Positions 7,866 to 15,992 of a stretch of 64,000 nucleotides of DNA are shown here, in pieces (position 1 is the stretch's first letter; every line of letters starts with the position of its first letter). The position numbers were made by a program, and so were the translations under genes. The notes beneath the pieces were generated by a model. That model was not told the DNA's origin. It made no database searches and was given only the letters and a program-made list of their open reading frames with translations. The stretch lies in assembly GCA_023411555.1 (NCBI GenBank), contig JAEYOQ010000061.1, forward strand, positions 62,001-126,000, read 5' to 3'. This stretch comes from Bacillota bacterium (lineage in GTDB: Bacteria > Bacillota > Clostridia > Lachnospirales > Lachnospiraceae).

Positions 7866-9632
7866 ATGAGCAAAGGTATAATAAAAAAGGTTGCCGGTCC
7901 GTTGGTTGTTGCTGAGGGAATGCGCGATGCCAATATGTTTGACGTGGTTCGTGTAAGCGATCAACGTCTGATCGGAGAAATCATTGAAATCCATGGCGAC
8001 CAGGCATCCATACAGGTATATGAGGAGACCTCGGGCTTAGGGCCAGGAGAGCCGGTAGAATCGACCGGTGCACCCTTAAGTGTGGAACTGGGCCCCGGAC
8101 TCATCGGAAGTATCTTCGATGGTATCGGACGTCCCCTGGTTGATATTATGGAAGCAATCGGCACCAATCTAAAGAGAGGTGTTGAGATACCATCACTGAA
8201 TCGAAAGACCAAGTGGCATTTCGTTCCTGCCGTAAAAGTAGGTGACGAAGTGGAGGCTGGTGATGTTATAGGTACAGTAGCAGAGACAGATATCGTGACT
8301 CAAAAGATTATGCTTCCCAATGGGATAAAGGGCAAGATCAAGTCAATTAAAGAGGGCGATTATACCGTAGAGGATGCGGTTGCTGTATTAGTGAAAGCAG
8401 ACGGGACTACAGAGAATATTACCCTGATGCAAAAATGGCCGGTTCGTATCGGCAGACCCTATAAGCAGAAGCTGTCTCCGGATAAGCCTCTGGTTACAGG
8501 GCAACGTGTTATAGATACACTGTTCCCCATTGCTAAGGGTGGTGTTGCAGCAGTACCCGGACCTTTCGGTAGCGGTAAGACCGTAGTTCAGCATCAGCTG
8601 GCAAAATGGGCAGAGGCAGATATCGTGGTATATATTGGCTGCGGTGAGCGTGGTAATGAGATGACCGACGTATTGAATGAATTCCCGGAATTAAAGGATC
8701 CTAAGACAGGAAAGTCTTTAATGGAACGTACGGTTCTGATTGCAAATACCTCCGACATGCCCGTTGCGGCACGTGAGGCATCCATCTATGTTGGTATTAC
8801 TATAGCCGAATATTTCCGTGATATGGGTTATTCTGTGGCACTTATGGCTGACTCCACCTCCCGTTGGGCTGAGGCACTCCGTGAGATGAGTGGTCGTCTT
8901 GAGGAAATGCCCGGTGAGGAAGGCTATCCTGCTTATCTTGCCAGCCGTCTGGCACAGTTCTACGAGAGAGCCGGACGTGTCATAGCTCTTGGTAAAGAAG
9001 GAAGAGAAGGAGCATTATCTGCAATCGGAGCGGTATCGCCTCCCGGTGGTGATATCTCTGAACCGGTATCACAGGCTACCCTTCGTATTGTTAAGGTATT
9101 CTGGGGACTGGATGCCAACCTTGCATACCGTAGACATTTCCCGGCAATCAATTGGTTGACCAGCTATTCCCTCTATAATCTTGAAAAATGGTTTAATACC
9201 AATGTGAATGAGAAGTGGGTTGAGCTGCGTACAAGAGTAATGAAGATGTTAAATGATGAGGCTGAGCTAGAAGAAATCGTAAAGCTGGTTGGTATGGATG
9301 CTTTATCTGCACCGGACCGACTGAAGCTAGAGGCAGCAAGGTCTATTCGAGAGGATTATCTCCATCAGGATGCCTTCCATGAGGTAGATACCTATACCGA
9401 CCTGCATAAGCAATACCTGATGATGGAATTAGTTCTTCATTATTATGATATGTCCCTGGAGGTACTTGACAAGGGAGTACCGATCGATAGCTTGGTAAAG
9501 CTTGCGGTACGTGAGAACATCGGTCGTTTTAAGTATGTAACAAAGGAAAAGATTGATGCAGAGTATGAGGACATCCTTCAGAAGTTGCAGAAAGAGCTTG
9601 ATCAATTAGTGAAGAAGAGGGAGGAAGCCTAA
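7866..9632 (+). CDS. ntpA: V-type ATPase catalytic subunit A
   Basis: A 588-residue catalytic ATP-binding subunit. It has the N-terminal beta barrel, the non-homologous insert of A subunits (residues about 110-190), the P-loop GPFGSGKT (residues 232-239) and the catalytic-head motifs IGCGERGNEMTDVL and ALMADSTSRWAEALREMSGR. ATG 7866 is chosen because the protein then begins MSKGIIKKVAGPLVVAEGM as in relatives; earlier in-frame starts lie inside the hairpin region, and GAAAGG at 7847-7852 is the only nearby ribosome-binding match, with long spacing. The stop overlaps the ATG of subunit B by one base. Confidence 0.97.
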   Translation: MSKGIIKKVAGPLVVAEGMRDANMFDVVRVSDQRLIGEIIEIHGDQASIQVYEETSGLGPGEPVESTGAPLSVELGPGLIGSIFDGIGRPLVDIMEAIGTNLKRGVEIPSLNRKTKWHFVPAVKVGDEVEAGDVIGTVAETDIVTQKIMLPNGIKGKIKSIKEGDYTVEDAVAVLVKADGTTENITLMQKWPVRIGRPYKQKLSPDKPLVTGQRVIDTLFPIAKGGVAAVPGPFGSGKTVVQHQLAKWAEADIVVYIGCGERGNEMTDVLNEFPELKDPKTGKSLMERTVLIANTSDMPVAAREASIYVGITIAEYFRDMGYSVALMADSTSRWAEALREMSGRLEEMPGEEGYPAYLASRLAQFYERAGRVIALGKEGREGALSAIGAVSPPGGDISEPVSQATLRIVKVFWGLDANLAYRRHFPAINWLTSYSLYNLEKWFNTNVNEKWVELRTRVMKMLNDEAELEEIVKLVGMDALSAPDRLKLEAARSIREDYLHQDAFHEVDTYTDLHKQYLMMELVLHYYDMSLEVLDKGVPIDSLVKLAVRENIGRFKYVTKEKIDAEYEDILQKLQKELDQLVKKREEA

Positions 9633-11005
9633 TGCCAAAGGAATATAGAACCATTCAAGAGGTAGCAGGTCCTCTTATGTTAGTACAAGGCGTTGAAAAT
9701 GTAGCCTTCGATGAACTTGCTGAAATTGAACTTGCCAGTGGAGAGAAGCGTAGATGTAGAGTTCTTGAAATCGACGGTGGTAACGCACTGGTACAGTTGT
9801 TTGAAAATAGTGCAGGTATTAACCTGGCAAGTAGTAAGGTACGCTTCTTAGGACGAAGCATGGAGCTTGGAGTTAGTGAAGACATGCTCAGCCGTGTATT
9901 CGACGGTCTGGGTCGCCCCATTGACAACGGTCCTGAGATACTGCCGGAAAAGCGTATGGATATCAACGGTCTTCCAATGAATCCTGCCGCTAGAAACTAT
10001 CCTCAGGAGTTCATTCAGACCGGTGTATCGGCTATCGATGGTCTGAATACTCTGGTACGTGGACAGAAGCTTCCGATCTTCTCGGCAAGTGGTTTGCCCC
10101 ATGCAGAATTAGCAGCACAGATTGCCCGTCAGGCTAAGGTGCGTGGAACGACGGAGCCCTTTGCGGTTGTATTTGCTGCGATGGGTATTACCTTCGAGGA
10201 AGCAAATTTCTTCACTGAGAGCTTCCGTGAGACCGGTGCTATTGACCGTACAGTTATGTTTATTAATCTGGCCAATGACCCTGCAGTAGAGCGTATCTCA
10301 ACGCCTCGTATGGCCTTAACCGCTGCAGAGTATCTGGCCTTTGAAAAGGATATGCATGTACTTGTTATCCTTACCGATATAACAAATTATGCAGACTCTC
10401 TTCGTGAGGTATCTGCAGCCCGTAAAGAGGTTCCCGGTCGTCGTGGTTATCCCGGCTATATGTACACCGACTTAGCATCACTTTATGAGAGAGCCGGACG
10501 TAAAAAGGGTAAGAACGGAAGTATCACAATGATACCGATTCTGACCATGCCTGAGGATGATAAGACTCATCCCATCCCTGACTTAACGGGGTATATTACA
10601 GAGGGTCAGATTATTCTGAGCCGTGATTTATACCGCCAGAGTATCCAGCCTCCTATTGACGTATTGCCCTCCTTATCCCGTCTTAAGGATAAAGGTATCG
10701 GTGAAGGTAAGACAAGAAAGGATCATGCCAATACCATGAACCAGATCTTTGCCGCTTACGCACGAGGAAAAGAGGCTAAGGAGCTTATGGTAGTGCTTGG
10801 TGAAGCAGCTTTGACCGATATCGATAAGCTGTATGCTAAGTTCTCCGATGCATTTGAGAAGGAATATGTATCCCAGGGTTATCATACCAACCGCGATATT
10901 GAAGACACCTTGAATCTTGGATGGAAGCTGTTATCAATTCTGCCAAGAACGGAGCTTAAGAGAATTAAGGACGAATTACTCGATCAGTATTACGGTAAAG
11001 AATAA
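9632..11005 (+). CDS. ntpB: V-type ATPase regulatory subunit B
   Basis: A 457-residue non-catalytic head subunit that alternates with A. It starts MPKEYRTIQEVAGPLMLVQGVE and contains SGLPHAELAAQIARQA where the P-loop would be; the lysine-containing GKT is absent, as expected for subunit B. VILTDITNYADSLREVSAA and GRRGYPGYMYTDLA are characteristic. The start codon overlaps the subunit A stop (TAATG), implying coupled translation. It is followed 14 bases later by subunit D. Confidence 0.97.
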   Translation: MPKEYRTIQEVAGPLMLVQGVENVAFDELAEIELASGEKRRCRVLEIDGGNALVQLFENSAGINLASSKVRFLGRSMELGVSEDMLSRVFDGLGRPIDNGPEILPEKRMDINGLPMNPAARNYPQEFIQTGVSAIDGLNTLVRGQKLPIFSASGLPHAELAAQIARQAKVRGTTEPFAVVFAAMGITFEEANFFTESFRETGAIDRTVMFINLANDPAVERISTPRMALTAAEYLAFEKDMHVLVILTDITNYADSLREVSAARKEVPGRRGYPGYMYTDLASLYERAGRKKGKNGSITMIPILTMPEDDKTHPIPDLTGYITEGQIILSRDLYRQSIQPPIDVLPSLSRLKDKGIGEGKTRKDHANTMNQIFAAYARGKEAKELMVVLGEAALTDIDKLYAKFSDAFEKEYVSQGYHTNRDIEDTLNLGWKLLSILPRTELKRIKDELLDQYYGKE

Positions 11006-11019
11006 GGGGGTGCTTAACT

Positions 11020-11697
11020 TTGGCTAAGGCACGTGTAAATCCAACACGAATGGAGCTAACGAAGCTGAAGAAAAAGCTGGCAACAGCCACCCGCGGACAT
11101 AAGCTGTTAAAGGATAAGCGGGATGAGCTGATGAGGCAATTCCTCGATATGGTTCGAGAGAACAGGGCACTTCGTGAAAAAGTAGAAAAAGGAATTATGG
11201 ATGCGAATAAGAACTTCGTATTGGCTCGTTCAGCGATGCCTGATGAGGTTCTGAATGTAGCCTTGATGGCACCAAAGCAGGAGGTATATCTTGAGGCGGA
11301 CAAACGCAATGTTATGAGCGTTGAGATCCCCGAATTTGAATATCGTACTAAGACGGCTGATTTGAATGATATCTATTCCTATGGCTTCGCATTTACCTCC
11401 AGCGATCTGGATGATGCGGTAAAATCCTTGCAGGATATCCTGCCGGATATGCTGCGACTGGCTGAGATTGAGAAGTCCTGCCAGCTGATGGCGGCCGAGA
11501 TTGAGAAGACCAGACGTCGTGTAAATGCCTTGGAGCATGTTATGATTCCGGAGCTTCGTGAAAATATTAAATACATTGTAATGAAACTTGACGAGAATGA
11601 GCGTAGTACCCAGGTTCGCCTAATGAAGGTGAAGGATATGATGCTGGAGCAGGCACATCATTACAGTGAGAAATACCAAAATCATTTTGAAGTGTAG
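11020..11697 (+). CDS. ntpD: V-type ATPase subunit D
   Basis: A 225-residue central-shaft subunit forming a long antiparallel coiled coil inside the A3B3 head. The N-terminus ARVNPTRMELTKLKKKLATATRGHKLLKDKRDEL (split here only for recognition of the PTRMEL and GHKLLKDKRDEL motifs) is typical. It starts with TTG at 11020 behind AAGGGGG (11004-11009); the weak start codon may lower its yield to the one copy per complex needed. It is the last gene of the operon; a hairpin terminator follows at 11764-11811. Confidence 0.95.
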   Translation: MAKARVNPTRMELTKLKKKLATATRGHKLLKDKRDELMRQFLDMVRENRALREKVEKGIMDANKNFVLARSAMPDEVLNVALMAPKQEVYLEADKRNVMSVEIPEFEYRTKTADLNDIYSYGFAFTSSDLDDAVKSLQDILPDMLRLAEIEKSCQLMAAEIEKTRRRVNALEHVMIPELRENIKYIVMKLDENERSTQVRLMKVKDMMLEQAHHYSEKYQNHFEV

Positions 11698-11763
11698 AAT
11701 AATGAGTTTGGTAATAACAGATGAGAAGCCTGTTGGCTACAATAGGTTCAGATGATTTGAATA

Positions 11764-11811
11764 AAGAACGGTGTGCAGATACCAATGTTATGGTGCCTGT
11801 ATACCGTTCTT
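11764..11811 (+). terminator. Terminator of the V-ATPase operon
   Basis: A strong imperfect stem: AAGAACGGT (11764-11772) pairs with ACCGTTCTT (11803-11811), extended inside by CAG/CTG and TACCA/TGGT. It is followed by CTTTC. It lies 66 bases after the subunit D stop. Confidence 0.75.
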
Positions 11812-11847
11812 CTTTCATCCTAATGTAAAAATAGGATATGGCTTGGG

Positions 11848-11876
11848 TTGACATAAATTCGAGTACATATTACAAT
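11848..11876 (+). promoter_or_regulatory. Promoter of the Crp/Fnr-family gene
   Basis: Perfect TTGACA (11848-11853) and TACAAT (11871-11876) with a 17-base spacer, about 78 bases before the start codon. A weak TTGATTAGGATAATC string overlaps the downstream edge; it only partly resembles the operator found in front of the neighbouring genes, so autoregulation is uncertain. Confidence 0.65.
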
Positions 11877-11953
11877 TGATTAGGATAATCGAATAGATAA
11901 ACTCATTAAGAATTGGATTATAGTGAGTATACATAGAATGGAGGTTTATCATC

Positions 11954-12670
11954 ATGAATGCTTCCTGCCATTGCAGGTTTTGTCATAATGAATTGTGTGT
12001 GAAGAAGGTTCCCATTTTTTCTTCCCTGAGCAATGAGGAGGTTGGAAGAATCTCTGAGTTGATCACTCATCGCGAATATAAGAAGGGTGAGCTTTTGATG
12101 CACGATGGGGAGAGATATGAGAATATCGTTATTGTGCATGAGGGAAGCGCAAAAGCCTTTAAATATACAACGGACGGAAGAGAGCAAATCTTATATGTAT
12201 TCTCGGAAGGAGACTTTTTTGGTGAACAGAACCTGTTGACAAACCGTACTGCCACCTACTCCGTAGAAGCACTTCAGACCGTCAAGACCTGTATTTTATC
12301 AAAGAGTCAGTTCCAGTCACTCTTATATCAACATCCTGATATCGCTCTAAAGATTATTGCTGAGCTTGGCGATCGTATGGCACGACTTGAGAATGCTATG
12401 CAGGGAATGGGTGTCAGGAATGTAGATAACCGCATTGGTGGTATCTTGCTTGAATTTGCTGCAAAATACGGTATTGATGAGAAAGAGGGAACCTTAATAC
12501 AATTACCTCTGAGTCGGGAAGGAATCGCAAATTACCTTGGGGTCGCCAGAGAGACGGTGAGCCGTAAGCTCGGACAGCTGGAGAATGAAGGTATCATCCG
12601 GTCGCTTAATAATAAATCGATTCTTATTCTGGATCGGGAGGCCTTGGTCGCACTGGCCGGCTCTTATTAA
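11954..12670 (+). CDS. Crp/Fnr-family regulator with N-terminal cysteine cluster
   Basis: A 238-residue regulator. Residues 1-15 hold four cysteines (C5, C7, C10, C15) in the place where FNR-type proteins ligate an oxygen- or NO-sensitive [4Fe-4S] cluster. Residues 20-140 are the cyclic-nucleotide-binding-like beta barrel (VPIFSSLSNEEVG, EGDFFGEQNLL), followed by the dimer helix. Residues 185-230 are a winged helix-turn-helix with the recognition helix RETVSR (199-204), which keeps the Arg-Glu...Arg pattern of E. coli CRP rather than FNR's Val-Glu...Ser-Arg. It starts at ATG 11954 behind ATGGAGGT. TGTGAT-N4-ATCACA palindromes upstream of ric, DUF1858, DUF438 and the flavin reductase are its likely targets. 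Cluster type and signal are inferred. Confidence 0.88.
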   Translation: MNASCHCRFCHNELCVKKVPIFSSLSNEEVGRISELITHREYKKGELLMHDGERYENIVIVHEGSAKAFKYTTDGREQILYVFSEGDFFGEQNLLTNRTATYSVEALQTVKTCILSKSQFQSLLYQHPDIALKIIAELGDRMARLENAMQGMGVRNVDNRIGGILLEFAAKYGIDEKEGTLIQLPLSREGIANYLGVARETVSRKLGQLENEGIIRSLNNKSILILDREALVALAGSY

Positions 12671-12721
12671 TAAGAGTATTTAGCAGTAGAACTAATAGTT
12701 AAATACATAAAACGAGTATTG

Positions 12722-12760
12722 AATTAAGCTCTGGAGCCGTTTGGTTGCCAGAGCTTAATT
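12722..12760 (+). terminator. Terminator of the Crp/Fnr-family gene
   Basis: A perfect 13-bp stem, AATTAAGCTCTGG (12722-12734) with CCAGAGCTTAATT (12748-12760), and a 13-base loop. The T-run is poor. It directly abuts the operator of the next transcription unit. Confidence 0.7.
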
Positions 12761-12803
12761 ATTGATTCCAATCACAGATAAGAGAAGGTTCTTATAATAT
12801 ACT
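12761..12803 (+). promoter_or_regulatory. Crp/Fnr-type operator and -10 box of the ric-rbr unit
   Basis: ATTGATTCCAATCACA (12761-12776) matches TGTGAT-N4-ATCACA with the left end degenerate and the right half perfect. A -10 hexamer TATACT (12798-12803) begins 29.5 bp from the palindrome centre, which places the site at -41.5, as in class II CRP/FNR-activated promoters. An overlapping TATAAT at 12793-12798 is an alternative -10. Confidence 0.6.
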
Positions 12804-12905
12804 TAGTTCATAATAAAGAAGCGCTTCTAGAAAAGGATTACAGTTAACACTGATATATTGTGATGGCTTTATGAAAAGCCGATATAAGAAAGCGAGGATA
12901 AGATT

Positions 12906-13604
12906 ATGAATATGAGAAATCAGGAAACAACTATCGGTGCTATCGTAGCAGAATTTCCCAAGGCAAGTGAGATTTTTAGTAAATATGGAATCGATTTTTG
13001 TTGCGGAGGACATAGAAGATTAACCGAGGTGATGGAACAACAGGGTCTGGACAGTGAGAAGGTATATCAGGAGCTTCAAAGGCTGAAGGAGGATAGAGAA
13101 CAGAGCTATTCTGGAAATCAGTTTAATCAAATGAGCGTTGAGGTCCTAACCGATTATATTGAGGATACTCATCATAGCTATCTAAGAAAGGTACTTCCTG
13201 AAATTGCTGATTTATTAGCAACCATCCTGCGTGTACATGGTATGAAGCATAAGGAGCTTTTTGAAGTATATAAAGTCTTCGGAACCCTGAAGACTGATTT
13301 AGAGCAGCATCTATTAAAAGAAGAAGCAATGCTGTTTCCAACCATGGAGGAAGGGGCTGGTAAGGAAGAACAAATCAAAGAGCTGGCGGAAGAAATTATC
13401 AGGGAGCATGAAGGTGCCGGTGAGTTATTGGAACGTCTGCGTGTTTTAACAAAGGATTATCAGATTCCGGCGGATACCTGCGCCACCTTTGCCAAGACTT
13501 ATGTAATGCTGGAGGAGGTTGAGAAGGATCTACATCAGCATATTCATCTGGAGAACAATATTCTTTTAAAGGATTATGATTATCGTACTGCGAAAATAGC
13601 ATAA
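12906..13604 (+). CDS. ric: Iron-sulfur cluster repair protein RIC (DUF542 + hemerythrin)
   Basis: A 232-residue di-iron protein of the YtfE/ScdA/RIC family, which supports repair of Fe-S clusters damaged by nitric oxide or oxidants. Residues 5-55 are the DUF542 domain with the invariant double cysteine FCCGG (C32, C33). Residues 80-225 are the hemerythrin-like four-helix bundle with histidines and glutamates in DTHHSYLRK, LEQHLLKEEAMLFP, IIREHEGAG and LHQHIHLENNILL. It starts at ATG 12906 behind GCGAGGA. A Crp/Fnr-type operator lies upstream, and rubrerythrin follows after 58 bases with no terminator, so the two are probably co-transcribed. Confidence 0.93.
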   Translation: MNMRNQETTIGAIVAEFPKASEIFSKYGIDFCCGGHRRLTEVMEQQGLDSEKVYQELQRLKEDREQSYSGNQFNQMSVEVLTDYIEDTHHSYLRKVLPEIADLLATILRVHGMKHKELFEVYKVFGTLKTDLEQHLLKEEAMLFPTMEEGAGKEEQIKELAEEIIREHEGAGELLERLRVLTKDYQIPADTCATFAKTYVMLEEVEKDLHQHIHLENNILLKDYDYRTAKIA

Positions 13605-13662
13605 TATATTCCGAATAATTGGAAATACTCTTATCAAACGATATTAGGAGGTAAGAGTTGCT

Positions 13663-14253
13663 ATGGATTTTAAGACCAGTCAAACTAAAGATAATCTGAT
13701 GCGTGCCTTTGCAGGAGAGAGCCAAGCAAGGAATCGTTATACCTTTGCTGCAGATCTGGCAGCGAAGGAGCATCAATATGTAATAGAATCGGTATTTAAA
13801 TTTACAGCAAACCAGGAAAGGGAACATGCAGAGGTCTTCTATAATTTTTTGAAGGACTTATCTGGAGAAAACATTTATATCGATGCCGGATATCCAGTCG
13901 ATATTTATGATGACCTGGCCAAGCTTCTCCGAGCTGCTCAGCACAATGAGTATGAGGAATACGATCCTGTCTATAAAACATTTGGTGATGTTGCTAAGGA
14001 GGAAGGTTTTCCGAGGGTAGCTACCGCTTTTCATATGATAGCGGCGATTGAGAAGACCCATGGTGATCGTTTCGCACGCTTTGCAGAGTTGATAGAAGAG
14101 AAGAAGCTCTTTGTCTCAGATGTTGAAATTGGCTGGATGTGCCTGAAATGCGGTCATGTTCATTGGGGGAAACAACCCCCTCAGCAATGTCCTGTGTGTC
14201 ATCATGAGCAGGGTTATTTCATACGTCTTACTATGGCACCCTATACTGAGTAA
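13663..14253 (+). CDS. rbr: Rubrerythrin
   Basis: A 196-residue peroxide reductase of anaerobes. The N-terminal ferritin-like domain carries the di-iron ligands (E19 in AGESQARNRY, E52 and H55 in EREH, E130 and H133 in EKTHGDR), and the C-terminal rubredoxin-like domain has two CxxC pairs (C160/C163 and C176/C179) for the electron-accepting iron. Length and domain order are standard. It starts at ATG 13663 behind TAGGAGGT. It probably shares the ric promoter, linking peroxide removal to Fe-S repair. A very strong hairpin follows. Confidence 0.96.
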   Translation: MDFKTSQTKDNLMRAFAGESQARNRYTFAADLAAKEHQYVIESVFKFTANQEREHAEVFYNFLKDLSGENIYIDAGYPVDIYDDLAKLLRAAQHNEYEEYDPVYKTFGDVAKEEGFPRVATAFHMIAAIEKTHGDRFARFAELIEEKKLFVSDVEIGWMCLKCGHVHWGKQPPQQCPVCHHEQGYFIRLTMAPYTE

Positions 14254-14278
14254 GGAACTATATTAGATGATAAAAAAT

Positions 14279-14326
14279 CCGCTATGCTTCCCTATACTGT
14301 TGCTACAGTATAGGGAAGCATAGCGG
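14279..14326. terminator. Strong hairpin after rubrerythrin
   Basis: A perfect 22-bp stem (14279-14300 with 14305-14326) and a 4-base loop TGCT; arms begin CCGCTATGC and end GCATAGCGG. AAAAAA lies just before it and TCTGTTT after, so it works best as a terminator on the minus strand but probably also on the plus strand. Confidence 0.8.
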
Positions 14327-14452
14327 TCTGTTTATCTGGCATACTATTTCTGGCATAAAGGAACTAACATGGTATGTCTGTCAGGTCATAAATAGGCATT
14401 GATATAAGTGGTAATAAATACTAGATAAAATAGATAAATATACTATGACATA

Positions 14453-14482
14453 TTGACAACAATTCTTTATATGGGATATAAT
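14453..14482 (+). promoter_or_regulatory. Promoter upstream of the nitronate monooxygenase-like gene
   Basis: TTGACA (14453-14458) and TATAAT (14477-14482), both perfect, with an 18-base spacer. The predicted start near 14489 gives a leader of about 230 bases before the gene, interrupted by a terminator-like hairpin at 14533-14559. Confidence 0.65.
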
Positions 14483-14488
14483 TGGTGT

Positions 14489-14559
14489 AATCCGGAGTAG
14501 TACCGGTCTAATAAACCTGATGCATGACAATAAAAGCCAGAAGAATGGCTTTCCTTTTT
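14489..14559 (+). ncRNA. Short leader RNA ending in an intrinsic terminator (attenuator or sRNA candidate)
   Basis: From the predicted start (about 14489) the transcript would meet CCGG-AGTAGTA-CCGG and then the terminator AAAGCCA (14533-14539)/TGGCTTT (14546-14552) followed by CCTTTTT. Most transcripts would stop at about 70 bases unless readthrough occurs. I do not recognise a riboswitch class. Downstream, CCGCC-GTT-GGCGG (14691-14703) forms a small hairpin beside the ribosome binding site of the gene. No coding frame is credible in 14254-14719. Confidence 0.4.
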
Positions 14560-14719
14560 GGCAAATACTTTGATAATCAAAATAATATTTTTGCTATACA
14601 TAAGAGTTTGTAAGTGATAAAGTCGTCGATTAGTTGAGTATGAAGGTAAAGAGTGAAAGATAAATAGCTTACACTCGGGTCTTGTTTGTACCGCCGTTGG
14701 CGGAGGAATGGAGGTAAAT

Positions 14720-15769
14720 ATGAAGTCGTTAGTGATTGGAGATTTGATTGTAAGATATCCTATTATACAGGGAGGAATGGGGGTAGGTGTCAGCCGATCC
14801 AGGCTGGCGGGTGCTGTTGCGAAGGAAGGCGGAATCGGAATCATTTCCACTGCCCAGATTGGTTATGATGAACCAGACTTCAACAAGCATCAGATAGAGA
14901 GTAATCTTGAGGCTATTAAGAAGCATCTAAGGCTTGCCAAGGAACAGGCGGCCGGTGGAGTGGTTGGTGTCAATATCATGGTAGCGACCAAGCAATATGA
15001 GCGATATGTGAAGGCAGCCTGTGAAGGTGGTGCCGATGTTATTATCTCGGGTGCGGGGCTCCCTATCTCTCTTCCGGAGCTAGTTCGTGGCTTTAAGACT
15101 AAAATTGCCCCTATTGTATCTAGCCTTCGTGCTACTTCCGTCATTCTTAAGATGTGGGATAAAAAGTATCAGACAACAGCAGATTTTATAGTGATCGAAG
15201 GACCTCTGGCCGGAGGACATCTGGGCTTTACCAAGGAACAGCTGGATCAGATCGAGTCTCTTAATTATGATAGGGAGATTAGGGGCATTATTGAAGGGAA
15301 GAAACTATATGAAGAGAAGTATGGTAAGAAGATTCCGGTTATATTTGCCGGGGGTGTCTATGATAAGGAGGATATAAAGCATGCACTGGAGCTTGGCGCA
15401 GATGGAGTCCAGATAGCAACCCGCTTTGTGGTGACCGAAGAATGTGATGCTAGTAAAGAATACAAGGAAGCCTATCTCGCAGCTGGTAAGGAGGATGTGC
15501 ATATTGTTATCAGTCCGGTGGGAATGCCAGGCAGAGCTATCATGAATCCCTTTCTGAAGACTGTGGGGCAGGGAAGAATTGCCGTAAAAAAATGCTTCAA
15601 CTGTCTGGAACATTGTAATCCAAAGGATACGCCTTATTGTATAACCAAGGCATTAATTAACGCTGTGGAAGGAAACTTAGAAGAGGGGCTAATCTTTTGC
15701 GGGGAGAATGTTCATAGACTTAAAGAAATGACTACAGTCAAGGCTATATTTGAGGAGCTAGTGTTTTAA
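14720..15769 (+). CDS. Nitronate monooxygenase / FabK-like flavoprotein
   Basis: A 349-residue FMN-binding TIM-barrel protein of the 2-nitropropane dioxygenase family. Visible motifs are IIQGGMGVGVS at the N-terminus, GVNIMVATK, the phosphate-binding GPLAGGHLGF and the second glycine-rich site IFAGGVYD...GADGVQIATRF. Family members oxidise alkyl nitronates or act as enoyl-ACP reductase (FabK); the two cannot be separated from sequence alone, and this gene is not in a fatty-acid cluster. A cysteine-rich stretch near the C-terminus (CFNCLEHCNPKDTPYC) is notable. ATG 14720 is preferred because GGAGG precedes it at the right spacing; the in-frame ATG at 14708 is too close to its own upstream GGAGGA. 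Confidence 0.85.
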   Translation: MKSLVIGDLIVRYPIIQGGMGVGVSRSRLAGAVAKEGGIGIISTAQIGYDEPDFNKHQIESNLEAIKKHLRLAKEQAAGGVVGVNIMVATKQYERYVKAACEGGADVIISGAGLPISLPELVRGFKTKIAPIVSSLRATSVILKMWDKKYQTTADFIVIEGPLAGGHLGFTKEQLDQIESLNYDREIRGIIEGKKLYEEKYGKKIPVIFAGGVYDKEDIKHALELGADGVQIATRFVVTEECDASKEYKEAYLAAGKEDVHIVISPVGMPGRAIMNPFLKTVGQGRIAVKKCFNCLEHCNPKDTPYCITKALINAVEGNLEEGLIFCGENVHRLKEMTTVKAIFEELVF

Positions 15770-15779
15770 ATATAAAAAA

Positions 15780-15832
15780 TAAGATATAAGAAAAAGATAC
15801 AACAAAAAGATATAAGAAAAAGATATAAGATG
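15780..15832 (+). repeat. Short low-complexity direct repeat
   Basis: Two near-identical copies of AAGATATAAGAAAAAGATA in an A-rich tract directly after the nitronate monooxygenase-like gene. It is probably slippage-derived; no function is apparent and no terminator is visible here. Confidence 0.55.
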
Positions 15833-15905
15833 AATAAATATGATATGATACTGATATCTTATTATAAGACATACTGAATTAATTGCATACAATATAATTT
15901 TGATT

Positions 15906-15950
15906 ACTGTGATTCAAATCACAGTAAAAATTCAATAGATACCCTAATAT
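15906..15950 (+). promoter_or_regulatory. Crp/Fnr-type operator and -10 box of the DUF1858 gene
   Basis: A perfect 20-base palindrome (15906-15925) containing TGTGATTCAAATCACA (15908-15923). The -10 hexamer TAATAT (15945-15950) begins 29.5 bp from the centre, i.e. the site is at -41.5. There is no good -35 box, as expected for an activator-dependent promoter. Confidence 0.7.
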
Positions 15951-15992
15951 TTGTAATAAATAGATGTTTATAATAAGAAAGGAAGAGTAAGG

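Noticed and set aside
11875..11893. TTGATTAGGATAATCG near the Crp/Fnr gene promoter as an autoregulatory site
   Set aside because: Only the left half fits; the right half has the wrong sequence and spacing. Kept only as a weak remark in the promoter entry.
15780..15832. A-rich direct repeat as an origin or attachment site
   Set aside because: Too short and low in complexity, with no DnaA boxes, integrase or flanking tRNA.
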